Assembly (NCBI GenBank): GCA_030656215.1
Contig: JAUSOD010000111.1
Span: 1-53,379 of the forward strand
Source of the DNA: Azoarcus sp.
GTDB taxonomy: Bacteria; Pseudomonadota; Gammaproteobacteria; Burkholderiales; Rhodocyclaceae
Direction of reading: 5' to 3'
Length of the DNA stretch: 53,379 bases
The position numbers and the translations under genes are program-made. The notes under the pieces are model-generated. The model was not told the origin of the DNA. It was given only the letters and a program-made list of their open reading frames with translations, and did not search any database. Shown one piece after another: positions 34,087-43,248 of this stretch. Positions within the stretch are counted from its first letter, which is position 1. Every line of letters starts with the position of its first letter.

Positions 34087-34647
34087 ATGGACACCCAAAC
34101 CGTTATGGCCGACAACGGCGTCAACGTCGAAGCCCTGCTCGGCGCGCGTGAAGCACTTACCCAGGCCCCCGAGGCCGCGCGCTTCAACTGGCGTGCGCGC
34201 TGCGAGTGGGTCAGGGGCACCCACGCCCGTACCAGCATCGACGGTTTTTTCGGCCTCGGCGAAGAGCAGCGACACAAGCTCACGCATCGCGTGGATACCG
34301 ATCACCCTGAGCTGTTCGCCTCGGAAGACCACGGCGCCACGCCGGTGGAAATCGTGCTCGCCGGCCTTGCCGGCTGCCTGACCGCGGGCATCGCCGCGGT
34401 GGCGCAGAACCGCAACATCCAGCTGCATTCGGTCAAGGCGACGCTGGAGGCGGGCATGGACCTGCAAGGGATCCTCGGCATCGACAGCGACGTGCGCAAC
34501 GGCTTCGACGGCGTGAAGGTCACCTACACGATTGACGCCGACGCCTCGCGCGAGGAGATCGAGGCGTTGGTGGCGCAGTCGCAGAAGCGTTCTGCGGTGT
34601 TCGACATTTTCACCAATCCGACCGACGTGTCGGTCGTGGTGGCATGA
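34087..34647 (+). CDS. OsmC-family protein lacking the second thiol
   Basis: A 186-residue OsmC/Ohr-fold protein. The first catalytic cysteine is present in VEIVLAGLAGCLTAGIAAVA. The second, normally in an A-x-x-CPV helix, is replaced by serine (SQKRSAVFDIFT), so a standard peroxidase cycle is unlikely. AAGGAGACAG before the ATG at 34087 fixes the start. Its stop overlaps the next start (ATGA), so it is coupled to a flavin monooxygenase. The pair may act on the same organosulfur or hydroperoxide substrate; this is inference. Confidence 0.87.
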   Translation: MDTQTVMADNGVNVEALLGAREALTQAPEAARFNWRARCEWVRGTHARTSIDGFFGLGEEQRHKLTHRVDTDHPELFASEDHGATPVEIVLAGLAGCLTAGIAAVAQNRNIQLHSVKATLEAGMDLQGILGIDSDVRNGFDGVKVTYTIDADASREEIEALVAQSQKRSAVFDIFTNPTDVSVVVA

Positions 34648-35978
34648 CCACCGCGCTCGCTCAAGTCCGACAGCCGCCCATGGCCCCGGCAGGGGCCGGC
34701 GGGCGCCCGCCTGGACGGCACACGGATGTGGTCGTCGTCGGCGCCGGCCACAGCGGGCTCGCCATGAGCCACTGCCTCGCCGCGCGCGGCATCGACCATG
34801 TCGTGCTCGAGCGTGGCGAGGTGGCCAACGCCTGGCGCCACGAGCGCTGGGACTCGCTGCGCCTGCTCACTCCGAACTGGCTCAGCCGGCTGCCCGGCTA
34901 CCGCTACACCGGCGATGACCCGGACGGCTACATGAGCCGCGACGAGGTGGTCGACTTCATCTCCGCCTACGCGCGTGTCAGCGCGGCGCCGGTGCGCACC
35001 GGCACCAACGTGATCGGGCTGCACGCCGACGGGGCCGGCTACCGCGTCAGCACCGACCGCGGCGACTGGCGCTGCCGCGCCGTAGTCATCGCCAGCGGCC
35101 CCTTCAACCGGCCGGCGGTGCCGCGGCTGGCTGCCGGGATCCCTCCGGGGATCGCGCAGCTCACCCCCTTCAGCTACCGCAATCCGGGCCAGATCGAGGA
35201 CGGCGGCGTGCTGGTGGTCGGGGCCTCGGCGACCGGCCTGCAACTGGCCGACGAGATCCAGCGTGCCGGCCATGCGGTGACCCTTGCCGTGGGTGAGCAC
35301 GTGCGCATGCCCCGGGTGTATCGCGGGCGCGACATCCAGTGGTGGATGCATGCCGCCGGCTTGCTGGACGAGCGTTACGACGCGCTGCGCAACGGCCACG
35401 ACGATCTCGCCCGCGCCCGCGCGGTGGCCTCGCCGCAACTGGTCGGCTCACGCGAGCGCCCGATCATGGATCTGAATGCGCTCACGGCGGAAGGCGCGCG
35501 CATCGTCGGGCGACTCGCCGGCGTGCGCGACGGCAAGGCGCTGTTCTCCGGCTCGTTACGCAACGTCTGCGCGCTCGCCGACCTGAAGATGGGGCGGCTG
35601 CTCGCCGCACTGGACGACTGGGCGGCCACATGCGGCCATGCCGACGTCGCGAAACCGGGTGAGCGATTCGAAGCCACGCGCGTCGCCGCGGCGCCGATCA
35701 CCGGCTTGGATCTCGAACGCGAAGGCATCCGCACGGTGATCTGGGCGACCGGATTCCGGCCCGACTATTCCTGGCTCGGCGTCCCGGTGCTCGACCGCAA
35801 AGGCGGCATCCGCCACGACGGCGGCGTCGCCGAGGCGCCGGGCCTGTACGTAATGGGGCTGCCCTTCCTGCGCCGGCGCAAGTCCAGCTTCATGCACGGT
35901 GCCGGAGACGACGCGCTCGAACTGGCCGCGCATCTTGCCGCGCACCTAGATACGCAGGCGGGGCGGTGCCGCGTCTGA
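34644..35978 (+). CDS. FAD/NADPH-dependent monooxygenase-like flavoprotein
   Basis: A 444-residue flavoprotein of the CzcO/flavin-containing monooxygenase type. The FAD-binding Rossmann motif is VVVVGAGHSGLAMSHCL (about 30-46) and the NADPH-binding one is VLVVGASATGLQLADEI (about 190-206). The late VIWATGFRPDYSWL motif is the standard ATG-x-RPD signature. N-terminal residues before about 28 are proline/glycine-rich and not conserved-looking. It begins inside the OsmC stop codon, forming a two-gene operon. The substrate is unknown; nitrogen, sulfur and aldehyde oxidations are all known in the group. Confidence 0.85.
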   Translation: MTTALAQVRQPPMAPAGAGGRPPGRHTDVVVVGAGHSGLAMSHCLAARGIDHVVLERGEVANAWRHERWDSLRLLTPNWLSRLPGYRYTGDDPDGYMSRDEVVDFISAYARVSAAPVRTGTNVIGLHADGAGYRVSTDRGDWRCRAVVIASGPFNRPAVPRLAAGIPPGIAQLTPFSYRNPGQIEDGGVLVVGASATGLQLADEIQRAGHAVTLAVGEHVRMPRVYRGRDIQWWMHAAGLLDERYDALRNGHDDLARARAVASPQLVGSRERPIMDLNALTAEGARIVGRLAGVRDGKALFSGSLRNVCALADLKMGRLLAALDDWAATCGHADVAKPGERFEATRVAAAPITGLDLEREGIRTVIWATGFRPDYSWLGVPVLDRKGGIRHDGGVAEAPGLYVMGLPFLRRRKSSFMHGAGDDALELAAHLAAHLDTQAGRCRV

Positions 35979-36028
35979 CTTTGCGCCATCGCCCCCGGCG
36001 GCCATCGCAGGGTGTGAGCATCGGGCCC

Positions 36029-36390
36029 TCAAACCGGGTGATCACACTCAAGATCGTTCAGCTCATGGCAGGTGCTGCGCCCGCCCGCTTCCGTTTTCCG
36101 CACTATGCCCCGCGCCAGCAGTAGGTCGCCGATCGCTCTGGCGATACGGCCGTTGCCGTCGTCGAACGGGTGCAGGGTAAGGAACCACAAATGCCCCAGT
36201 CCCGCCTTTATCAGCGGCGGCTCGTTCGATGCGTGCAGGACTCCCCGCATGGACAAGTTGTTCGCCGTACTGGATGCGGTGAAAGTGGGCGCCATTCGCC
36301 GCTCAGTTAGCGCTTGCAGATGCACGGAAGATCAGCTTCTGGCTTGGGGAGGATCAGGTGCCTGGCGAGTGTCGGCATGATGGGCACGGG
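36029..36390 (-). pseudogene. Fic-domain gene remnant
   Basis: The frame 36029-36325 encodes a short piece with VLHASNEPPLIKAGLGHLWF and the Fic core HPFDDGNGRIAR-AIGDLLLARG. Intact relatives are about 350-380 residues with a long N-terminal half and a C-terminal domain; both are missing here. After LLLARG the sequence departs from the family. The catalytic loop itself is intact, but the fold cannot be. It is unrelated in detail to the intact Fic gene at 9271. Confidence 0.8.
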
Positions 36391-36440
36391 ATGGGCGCAA
36401 TGTGGGCACGAATCAGGCACTGTGCCCATCTGGCCTGGAA

Positions 36441-36473
36441 AACAAAAAAGCCAACCACCGTTAAGTGATTGGC
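36441..36473 (-). terminator. Intrinsic terminator of the tRNA-Met gene
   Basis: On the minus strand GCCAATCAC, loop TTAACG, GTGGTTGGC is followed by TTTTTTGTTTT. It lies 15 bases after the tRNA 3' end. Confidence 0.9.
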
Positions 36474-36487
36474 CTTTCTGATGAATC

Positions 36488-36565
<78 letters not shown>

Positions 36566-36578
36566 TCGGAGAAACAGA

Positions 36579-36607
36579 ACTATAAACAATGCTCAGGCGA
36601 AAATCAA
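36579..36607 (-). promoter_or_regulatory. Promoter of the initiator tRNA gene
   Basis: On the minus strand, -35 TTGATT (36607-36602) and -10 TATAGT (36584-36579) are separated by 17 bases. The -10 is 13 bases from the mature 5' end of the tRNA. Confidence 0.75.
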
Positions 36608-36615
36608 GAAAAATG

Positions 36616-38256
36616 TTAAAAATCTTTCCTGTCTTGCTGCTGGGTGTGCTCGAAGGCTTGCACCATTGCCGCATCACGGCTGTAGATATCGGGACGGAAG
36701 GTGATGCGGCCGTGCTCGTCGGGCCCGGCGGTTAGGTAAGCCACGATGATGGGAACCGGGCGGGGCAGGTTGAGGTTGCCGGTGCGACCGCTGGCCAGCG
36801 CCCGGTCAAGGCGGGACTGATACGTGTTGCCGTCGTTCTCGATCAGTAGCCGAACGAGCTCAAGGGCGTCCTCCACGCGCACACAGCCGGAGCTGAATGC
36901 ACGTTCGGTGCGCTTGAACTGGCGCTGGTTGGGGGTGTCGTGCAGGTAGATGGCGTGCGGGTTGGCGAAGCGGATGGCGACCTTGCCGAGCGCGCTGCCG
37001 TCGCCGAAGTCCTGGCGCAGGGTGAGGCCGGCGGTGTGGTTCCAGTCGACCGTTGCCGGGTCCACCTCTTCACCGTCGCGGTTGATCACGCGGATGTTGC
37101 GGCTCGCGAGGTAGTCGGGGTCGGTGCTGGCCTTGGGGACGATGTCCTTTTTGAGGATGGTGGGAGGCACGGTCCAGGTCGGGTTGACGGTGAAATGCGT
37201 GATGCGGGAGAAAAGCTCCGGTGTCTCACGCGCGGGCATGCCGACCTGGGTGCGTCCACTCCAGACCGGCGTGGCATCACGATAGTAGGTGAGGCGATAG
37301 CCCGCGACGTCGACCAGGACGTGATCACGTTGCTGTTCCGCGGCGATCCAGCGCGCGCGCTCGAGGTTGATGCGCAGTTGTGTCAGCCGGTCGTGCCGGC
37401 TTTGGTTGAGTGCGGCAAGTGTCCCGCGTCCGACGGCGCCGTCGGTCTCGAGGCTGTGATCACGCTGGAATTTGCGCACTGCCTCGACCAGCAGGTCATC
37501 CATCCGGAGGTCTTCCATCGGCGGCATGTCGGTGGCGATGCCACTTTCTGCCGCCAGGTGGCCGCTTGCAGTCAGGCGCGCACGTAGTTCGACGACGCGG
37601 AGGTCGTTCATGCCCGGCTTGAGCGTGGGGCCGGGCGAAATTTGCGGCCATTCACCTTTCGCCATCTCGCGTTCGGCTTGTGCGAGTGCTTCGCGCAGGC
37701 CGCGGTAAAGCGCGGTTTGCGGGCGGAACTGATCGAACAGGGCCGCAATGTCGTCGTTCGCCAGCCTGCCCAGTGCCTCGGCTGGAGAAGGCCGCGCGGG
37801 TTTTTCGAGTGAGGGGGCACGCCAGAAATGACCGAAACGTTCGGCGTCGAGGCGCCCTTGTTGCAGGTGGGTGAGGGCCTGCAGGCACAGCTCGGTGGTG
37901 AGCAACTCGTGCTGTGCGCGTTGCAAGGGGTCGTCGGTGGCGGCTAGTGACGGGTTTGGCTGATAGTTCTCAGGGTTCAGGCCGTCGCTGCCGAGTGCCG
38001 AGAGCGTGGCCACAAGTTGCTCGCGACGGCCGGACGATTGCCACAGCGGTGCGAACTGGCGTTCCGAATAGACGCGAAGAAGCTCCGCGTGTGCAGGCTT
38101 TTTGGGCGTTCCGGTGGTGATGGCGGGTATGAGCAGACTACGCAACGCTGCGCTGACGGCTTCGTCGCCGGCGCACGCAATACCGGGTAGTAGTGTTGCC
38201 ACGAATAGCGGTAGCAACACGATTGCCCGAAATGAGGATTTGTACATTTTTTCCAT
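36616..38256 (-). CDS. L,D-transpeptidase, YcbB/LdtD type
   Basis: A 546-residue exported enzyme that makes 3-3 cross-links in peptidoglycan. A signal peptide ends at about residue 29 (IACAG). A scaffold region is followed by a peptidoglycan-binding domain (RMDDLLVEAVRKFQRDHSLETDGAVGRGTLAAL, about 250-283) and the YkuD catalytic domain. The active site is HDTPNQ...RAFSSGCVRVED, with the nucleophile at about C458. The long N-terminal half and overall size match LdtD rather than short LdtA-C forms. Starts at 38256 and 38247 are both plausible. It diverges from a second L,D-transpeptidase-fold gene 151 bp away. Confidence 0.92.
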   Translation of the reverse strand: MEKMYKSSFRAIVLLPLFVATLLPGIACAGDEAVSAALRSLLIPAITTGTPKKPAHAELLRVYSERQFAPLWQSSGRREQLVATLSALGSDGLNPENYQPNPSLAATDDPLQRAQHELLTTELCLQALTHLQQGRLDAERFGHFWRAPSLEKPARPSPAEALGRLANDDIAALFDQFRPQTALYRGLREALAQAEREMAKGEWPQISPGPTLKPGMNDLRVVELRARLTASGHLAAESGIATDMPPMEDLRMDDLLVEAVRKFQRDHSLETDGAVGRGTLAALNQSRHDRLTQLRINLERARWIAAEQQRDHVLVDVAGYRLTYYRDATPVWSGRTQVGMPARETPELFSRITHFTVNPTWTVPPTILKKDIVPKASTDPDYLASRNIRVINRDGEEVDPATVDWNHTAGLTLRQDFGDGSALGKVAIRFANPHAIYLHDTPNQRQFKRTERAFSSGCVRVEDALELVRLLIENDGNTYQSRLDRALASGRTGNLNLPRPVPIIVAYLTAGPDEHGRITFRPDIYSRDAAMVQAFEHTQQQDRKDF

Positions 38257-38407
38257 CTGCTAATTCGTCGACTGCCTGTTATGATGCGGCCTGTTTGTGC
38301 AAACAGTTTTGGTTTGCCGGACCCCCAGACGATACTGACATACAAGACGAACCTGAAGCGCGCTGCCGCGCGTCGTAGTTCGCATCCAGCCGGACGGATT
38401 TCACACT

Positions 38408-39130
38408 ATGACTGTACTTTTTCGCCGCGCAGCCCTTGCGCTGGGTCTCTCGTTGTTCGGTTTGTCGTCGTCGGTATCCGCTGCACCTCCTGATTATCTG
38501 CTTGAAGCTCAATTGTCCGCAGCCGCGCCCATGCTTGCCCCTGGGGTGTTGAAGCTCGCCCTGTCGGCAATGCAGTGTGCAACGGCCTCCGGCGTCCAGC
38601 CGTCGCGCAGGCTGGCAGTGATCGATTACTCCTTGTCGTCCAATGTGCCGCGCCTCTGGGTGTTCGACCTCGAGCGGCGCACGGTGTTGCATGAAGAGTT
38701 GGTGGCGCACGGGCGCAACTCGGGCGACGAAGTGGCGACCCAGTTTTCCAACCGGCTCGGCAGCTATCAGACCAGCCTGGGCCTGTTTCGCACCACCGAG
38801 ACCTACGACGGTCGCAATGGCTACTCCCTTCGCATGGAAGGGCTGGAGCCGGGTTTTAACGACAAAGCCTACGAGCGCGCGATCGTGATCCACGGCGCGC
38901 CGTATGTGGATCCGGCCTTCATCGCGGAGAATGGCCGTCTCGGCCGCAGTCAGGGCTGCCCGGCCGTTGCCGATGGCGTGGCGCGGCAGGTGATTGATCA
39001 CCTGAAAGAGGGGCAGTTCGTGTTCTCCTACTACCCGGATCGTGCCTGGCTGGCCTCGTCGCGCTATCTGCGCTGCAACGAGTCGGCGGTGGCTGCCGTC
39101 CGCAGCGTGATCGAAGGCTACGACGGCTGA
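38408..39130 (+). CDS. Murein L,D-transpeptidase catalytic-domain protein (YkuD_2)
   Basis: A 240-residue exported protein. The signal peptide ends near SVSAAP. The catalytic domain shows the YkuD_2 arrangement: LWVFDLERRTVLHEELVAHGRNSG, SLGLFRTTETYDG, IVIHGAPYVDP and GRSQGCPAV with the nucleophile at about C184. These proteins are relatives of L,D-transpeptidases with unclear physiological substrate. It diverges from the LdtD-like gene and the two could share regulation across the 151-bp gap. Confidence 0.88.
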   Translation: MTVLFRRAALALGLSLFGLSSSVSAAPPDYLLEAQLSAAAPMLAPGVLKLALSAMQCATASGVQPSRRLAVIDYSLSSNVPRLWVFDLERRTVLHEELVAHGRNSGDEVATQFSNRLGSYQTSLGLFRTTETYDGRNGYSLRMEGLEPGFNDKAYERAIVIHGAPYVDPAFIAENGRLGRSQGCPAVADGVARQVIDHLKEGQFVFSYYPDRAWLASSRYLRCNESAVAAVRSVIEGYDG

Positions 39131-39169
39131 AGCTGACAGCTGGGCCAGGTACTCGAGGCGATCGCCGGC

Positions 39170-39952
39170 TCAGCCTGTCTTGCCAAAGTAGTGGGCCGTC
39201 AGGACCGCGCCGGTGATGATGACGAAGCGACGGATCCAGACCGCCGGCAGGCGCCGGGCGACGCTGGCGCCCAGATAGCCGCCGAGGGTGGCGGTGACCA
39301 GCATGATCAGCGTGTGCGGCCACGATACCGCGCCGGCAATCGCAAAGGTGGCGACCGCCACGCTGTAGATCACGGCCGAGAGCCAGTTCTTGAGCGCGTT
39401 GATCTCATGCATGTCCTCGAAGCCCTGGATCGCAAGTGCGGCGATCATCAGTATGCCCATGCCGGCACCGAAGAAGCCGCCGTAGATCGACACCACCAGC
39501 TGGAATGCGAGGCCCGCGGGGCCGATGTGCCGCGCGTCGGCGTCCGCCCGTCGCGGCCGGAACTTCTTCACCACCGCCGAGATCTGGCTGCTGAACGCGA
39601 ACAGCACGGTGGCGACCAGCAGCAGCCAGGGAATCAGGCGCGAGAAGGCGGCGTTCGAAGTCGCCAGCAGCAACAGGCCGCCACCGATGCCACCGACGAA
39701 GGCGACCAGCGACAGCATCGGCAGGCTGCGCGAGAAGCGCGCGAGTTCGCGCCTAAAGGCCCAGGCGCCGGCCAGGCTGCCCGGCCACAGGGACACCGAG
39801 TTGCTCGCGTTGGCCACCACCGGTGGTACCCCGATAGCGAGCAGGGCCGGGAAGGAGAAGAAGGTACCTCCGCCTGCGATCGAGTTCACGGCACCTGCCG
39901 CCAGTGCGGCGGTAGCGATGATCAAGATGTCGATGAATTCCATTCCGGCCAT
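39170..39952 (-). CDS. TauE/SafE-family membrane transporter
   Basis: A 260-residue inner-membrane protein with about eight hydrophobic segments. The first half-repeat is LAAGAVNSIAGGGTFFSFPALLAIG and the second VSIYGGFFGAGMGILMIAALA, both diagnostic of TauE/SafE. It is convergent with the YkuD_2 gene and lies 91 bp downstream of pyruvate kinase with a hairpin between, so it may be a separate transcript. The substrate is unknown; a small organic acid anion would fit the neighbourhood. Starts at 39952 or 39943. Confidence 0.88.
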   Translation of the reverse strand: MAGMEFIDILIIATAALAAGAVNSIAGGGTFFSFPALLAIGVPPVVANASNSVSLWPGSLAGAWAFRRELARFSRSLPMLSLVAFVGGIGGGLLLLATSNAAFSRLIPWLLLVATVLFAFSSQISAVVKKFRPRRADADARHIGPAGLAFQLVVSIYGGFFGAGMGILMIAALAIQGFEDMHEINALKNWLSAVIYSVAVATFAIAGAVSWPHTLIMLVTATLGGYLGASVARRLPAVWIRRFVIITGAVLTAHYFGKTG

Positions 39953-39990
39953 GGTCTGTGTGTTGCAGTGTGAGTGGTTGGAAGTGCGTG

Positions 39991-40024
39991 ATGCTCCCGC
40001 GGGCGGGTGAGGCCCCGGGAGCAT
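39991..40024. terminator. Hairpin between pyruvate kinase and TauE genes
   Basis: ATGCTCCCG (39991-39999) pairs with CGGGAGCAT (40016-40024) around a GC-rich loop. No T-tract follows on the minus strand, so termination would be partial at best. Confidence 0.45.
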
Positions 40025-40043
40025 GCGGTCGTCGAGTGGGGCG

Positions 40044-41507
40044 TCAGTCCGGTCGCATGTTGCCGAGGCCAGCGGGAATGGCCCCCGGGGTGGACGGAAT
40101 CCGCGCCACATGCAGCAGGTTGGTGCTGCCGCTGCGACCGAAAGGCAGGCCGGCGATCACCACCACGCTGTCGCCCGGGCGGGCGAAGCCCAGGGTCAGG
40201 GCGGCCGAGGCGGCGTGCTCGACCATCTCGCCCACATCGCCGACATCCTCGAAGGGCACCGGATGCACACCCCATGCGAGCGCGAGCCGACGTGCAGTGG
40301 CCATGCTGGGCGTGAGCGCGAGGATCGGCGCCGCCGGACGTTCGCGGCTGGCGCGCAGGCAGCTGAAGCCGGACGCAGTGAAGGCCACCGTGGCCGCCGG
40401 TTCGAGCAGTTCGGCGACCCGTCGCAGCGCACTGCAGATTGCATCGGGCGTGTTGGCTTGGGCTGCCGTATGGCTGGCTTCCAGCGCGGCGCGCCAGGCC
40501 GGATCGTGTTCGACCTCGCCGATGATGCGATCCATGATCGTCACCGCTTCCAGCGGGTACAGGCCCGAGGCGGATTCGGCCGACAGCATCACCGCATCGG
40601 CGCCGTCGTAGATCGCCGTGGCCACGTCTGACGCTTCGGCACGGGTGGGCACCGGCGAGGTGATCATCGATTCCAGCATCTGGGTGGCGACCACCACCGG
40701 CCGCCCGGCCGCGCGGGCGGCGCGCACGATGCGCCGCTGCAGCACCGGCACCTGTTGCGGCGGCAGTTCCACCCCCAGGTCTCCGCGTGCCACCATCACC
40801 CCGTCGGCGAGCGCGACGATCTCGTCGAGGTGCTCGATGGCGGCCGGTTTTTCCAGCTTGGCCATGATCCATGCACGGTCGCCGATCAGCTCGCGGGCCT
40901 CGCGAATATCCTCCGGGCGCTGCACGAAGGACAGTGCCACCCAGTCGATGCCAAGTGACAGCCCGAAATCCAGATCGGCCCGGTCCTTTGCGGTGAGCGG
41001 CGAGATCGGCAGGACCACGCCGGGCACATTGACGCCCTTGCGGTCCGACAGGGTGCCGCCCACCAGGACTGTAGTGTCGGCAAAATCGGGGCCGAAGGCA
41101 TCCACGCGCAGGCGAAGCTTGCCGTCGTCGAGCAGCAGGTCGGTGCCGACTTCAAGTGCAGCGAAGATCTCGGGGTGGGGCAGGCTGGCGCGGTGCACGT
41201 CGCCCTCGGCCGGATCGAGATCGAGGCGGAAGGGCCGCCCGGCTTCGAGCGTGACCTTTCCCGCTGCCATTTTGCCGACCCGCAGCTTGGGGCCCTGAAG
41301 ATCCATCAATACGCCGATCGGTCGGCCGAGCTCGGTTTCGATGTCGCGAATCAGGCGCAGGCGTTCGGCGTGGTCTTCATGGCTACCGTGGCTGAAGTTC
41401 AGCCGGAACACGTCGACGCCGGCTTCGGCCAGCTTACAGATCTGTTCGCGGCTAGAGCTTGCCGGGCCCAGCGTGGCAAGGATGCGCGAACTGCGCCGGC
41501 GCCTCAT
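40044..41507 (-). CDS. pyk: Pyruvate kinase
   Basis: A 487-residue pyruvate kinase, converting phosphoenolpyruvate and ADP to pyruvate and ATP. Key motifs: ILATLGPASSS, FRLNFSHGSHEDH, VLMDLQGPKLRVG, the catalytic lysine in IMAKLEKPAAIEHLDEI, the metal-binding VMVARGDLGVELP, and TQMLESMITSPVPTRAE. The C-terminal regulatory domain is present. Its ATG overlaps the GlcG stop (ATGA), so it is part of the glyoxylate/glycerate operon. Position at the end of the pathway indicates a dedicated isozyme for PEP formed from glycerate. Confidence 0.96.
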   Translation of the reverse strand: MRRRRSSRILATLGPASSSREQICKLAEAGVDVFRLNFSHGSHEDHAERLRLIRDIETELGRPIGVLMDLQGPKLRVGKMAAGKVTLEAGRPFRLDLDPAEGDVHRASLPHPEIFAALEVGTDLLLDDGKLRLRVDAFGPDFADTTVLVGGTLSDRKGVNVPGVVLPISPLTAKDRADLDFGLSLGIDWVALSFVQRPEDIREARELIGDRAWIMAKLEKPAAIEHLDEIVALADGVMVARGDLGVELPPQQVPVLQRRIVRAARAAGRPVVVATQMLESMITSPVPTRAEASDVATAIYDGADAVMLSAESASGLYPLEAVTIMDRIIGEVEHDPAWRAALEASHTAAQANTPDAICSALRRVAELLEPAATVAFTASGFSCLRASRERPAAPILALTPSMATARRLALAWGVHPVPFEDVGDVGEMVEHAASAALTLGFARPGDSVVVIAGLPFGRSGSTNLLHVARIPSTPGAIPAGLGNMRPD

Positions 41508-41920
41508 TTGGCCTCCCCGGCGACCTGGATTGCCGCAACCCCGGCGCGCGCCACCTGCGCGTCCTCGCCGGCCTTGACGCCGGACACGCCCACTGCGCCG
41601 ATCACCGTGCCATCGACGATGATCGGTTCGCCGCCCTCAAGCGGCAGCACTGGCATGGCCAGTGCTGCAAACCGGCCATTGTTCACCATGTCTTCGAATA
41701 CCTTGCTCGGCTTGCCGCTGAGCACGCAGGTACGGGCCTTCTCCGGCGCCACTGCGGCGCTCATCAGCGGTGCGCCATCCATGCGCTGCAGCCACAGCGC
41801 GTGGCCGCCGCCGTCGCACACGGCAATGCTCACCGCCCAACCGCGGGCGATCGCCTCGGCCTCGGCGGCTGCGGCGATGTGCTTTACGTCGGCAAGCGTC
41901 AGTGCCTTGATCTCTTTCAT
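41504..41920 (-). CDS. GlcG/HbpS-family protein
   Basis: A 138-residue single-domain protein of the GlcG/HbpS family. It opens with LTLADVKHIAAAAEAEA, has VSIAVCDGGGHALWLQRMDGAPL in the middle and ends in GVSGVKAGEDAQVARAGVAAI, as in glycolate-operon GlcG proteins. The enzymatic role is unestablished; some members bind heme or cobalamin. It sits between glycerate 2-kinase (46-bp gap) and pyruvate kinase (4-bp overlap), which agrees with the family's common association with glycolate and glyoxylate genes. Confidence 0.9.
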   Translation of the reverse strand: MKEIKALTLADVKHIAAAAEAEAIARGWAVSIAVCDGGGHALWLQRMDGAPLMSAAVAPEKARTCVLSGKPSKVFEDMVNNGRFAALAMPVLPLEGGEPIIVDGTVIGAVGVSGVKAGEDAQVARAGVAAIQVAGEAK

Positions 41921-41966
41921 ATGATGTCTCCTTGTTGTTCTGTGTGCTGCCCGATCGCTTGATCGT

Positions 41967-43229
41967 TCAGTTGACCAGGATGGCGCGAAAATCGTTAACG
42001 TTGGTCAGTGTCGGCCCGGTGACCAGCGAATCGCCGAGGGACTCGAAGAAGCCATGGCCGTCATTGTCGTCGAGGCGGTCGCGCGGACGCATGCCCGCCG
42101 ACCAGGCCCGCGCCAGGGTGTCGGGGGTGACGAAGGCGCCGGCGATTTCCTCCTGGCCGTCCACGCCGTCGGTGTCGCCCGCTACCGCAAAGATGTCCGG
42201 CGCGCCGTTCAGCGCCACCGCCAGCGACAGCAGAAACTCCACGTTGCGCCCGCCGCGGCCGCTGCCGCGCACCGTCACCGTGGTTTCGCCGCCCGACAGT
42301 AGCACGCACGGCGGTGCGACCGGCTGCTGATGATTGTGCACCTGCAGTGCGATGCCGGCCATCACCTTGCCCACATCGCGTGCTTCGCCCTCGATGCTGT
42401 CGCCCAGGATCAGGGCCTGGATGCCGGCCGCCGTGGCCACGCCGGCCGCCGCTTCGAGCGCCATTTGCGGGGTGGACACCAGATGAGTGGTGACCCGTGC
42501 GAGGCGTTCGTCGCCCGGTTTGATGGTTTCGCCGGCACCGCTGTCGAGCAGCTGGCGCGCGCCGGGCGGCAACTCGATGGCGTAGCGGCGCACGATCTCG
42601 AGCGCGTCGGCGCAGGTGGTGGGGTCGGCCACCGTGGGGCCGGAGGCGATGTCCATCGGGTTGTCACCGGGTACGTCGGAGATCAGCAGATTTACCACCC
42701 GCGCCGGATGGCAGGCCGCGGCGAGGCGCCCGCCCTTGATCGCGGAGAGGTGGCGACGAACGCAGTTCATCTCCGAAATTGTCGCGCCGGATTTGAGCAG
42801 CGCGCGGTTGATCGTCTGCTTGTCCTCCAGGGTGACACCCACGCCCGGCAGCGGCAGCAGCGAGGAGCCGCCACCCGAGATCAGGCAGATCACCAGGTCG
42901 TCCCCGGTGAGCCCGCGCACCAGTTCGAGCATGCGTCCGGCAGCCTCGCGTCCGGCGGCATCGGGCACCGGGTGCGCAGCCTCGACGATCTCGATGCGTT
43001 CGCAGGCCACGGCGTAGCCGTAGCGGGTGACCACCAGGCCGGACAGCGGTCCCGGCCAGTGGCGTTCGAGCACCTGCGCCATCGCCGCGGAGGCCTTGCC
43101 GGCACCGATCACCAGGGTACGGCCGCGCGGCGCCTCGGGCAGAAAAGGCGGAATGCAGTGCTCGGGTTGGGCCGCGTTGACCGCGGCAGCAAACATGTTG
43201 GCGAGGAGCTCGCGGGGAGGCGTATTCAT
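41967..43229 (-). CDS. ttuD: Glycerate 2-kinase (TtuD/DUF4147 family)
   Basis: A 420-residue enzyme that phosphorylates D-glycerate to 2-phosphoglycerate (historically annotated hydroxypyruvate reductase). Motifs: TLVIGAGKASAAMAQ, CLISGGGSSLLPLP, ISEMNCVRRHLSAIKGGRLA, LISDVPGDNPMDIASGPT and the C-terminal LLSGGETTVTVRG-x-GRGGRNVEFLL. The ATG at 43229 starts MNTPPRELLANMF; the longer frame overlaps DUF3830. Its product, 2-phosphoglycerate, is the substrate of enolase, encoded in the same region, linking glyoxylate use to lower glycolysis. Confidence 0.94.
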   Translation of the reverse strand: MNTPPRELLANMFAAAVNAAQPEHCIPPFLPEAPRGRTLVIGAGKASAAMAQVLERHWPGPLSGLVVTRYGYAVACERIEIVEAAHPVPDAAGREAAGRMLELVRGLTGDDLVICLISGGGSSLLPLPGVGVTLEDKQTINRALLKSGATISEMNCVRRHLSAIKGGRLAAACHPARVVNLLISDVPGDNPMDIASGPTVADPTTCADALEIVRRYAIELPPGARQLLDSGAGETIKPGDERLARVTTHLVSTPQMALEAAAGVATAAGIQALILGDSIEGEARDVGKVMAGIALQVHNHQQPVAPPCVLLSGGETTVTVRGSGRGGRNVEFLLSLAVALNGAPDIFAVAGDTDGVDGQEEIAGAFVTPDTLARAWSAGMRPRDRLDDNDGHGFFESLGDSLVTGPTLTNVNDFRAILVN

Positions 43230-43248
43230 CGTCGTGTGTCCTTGCCGG

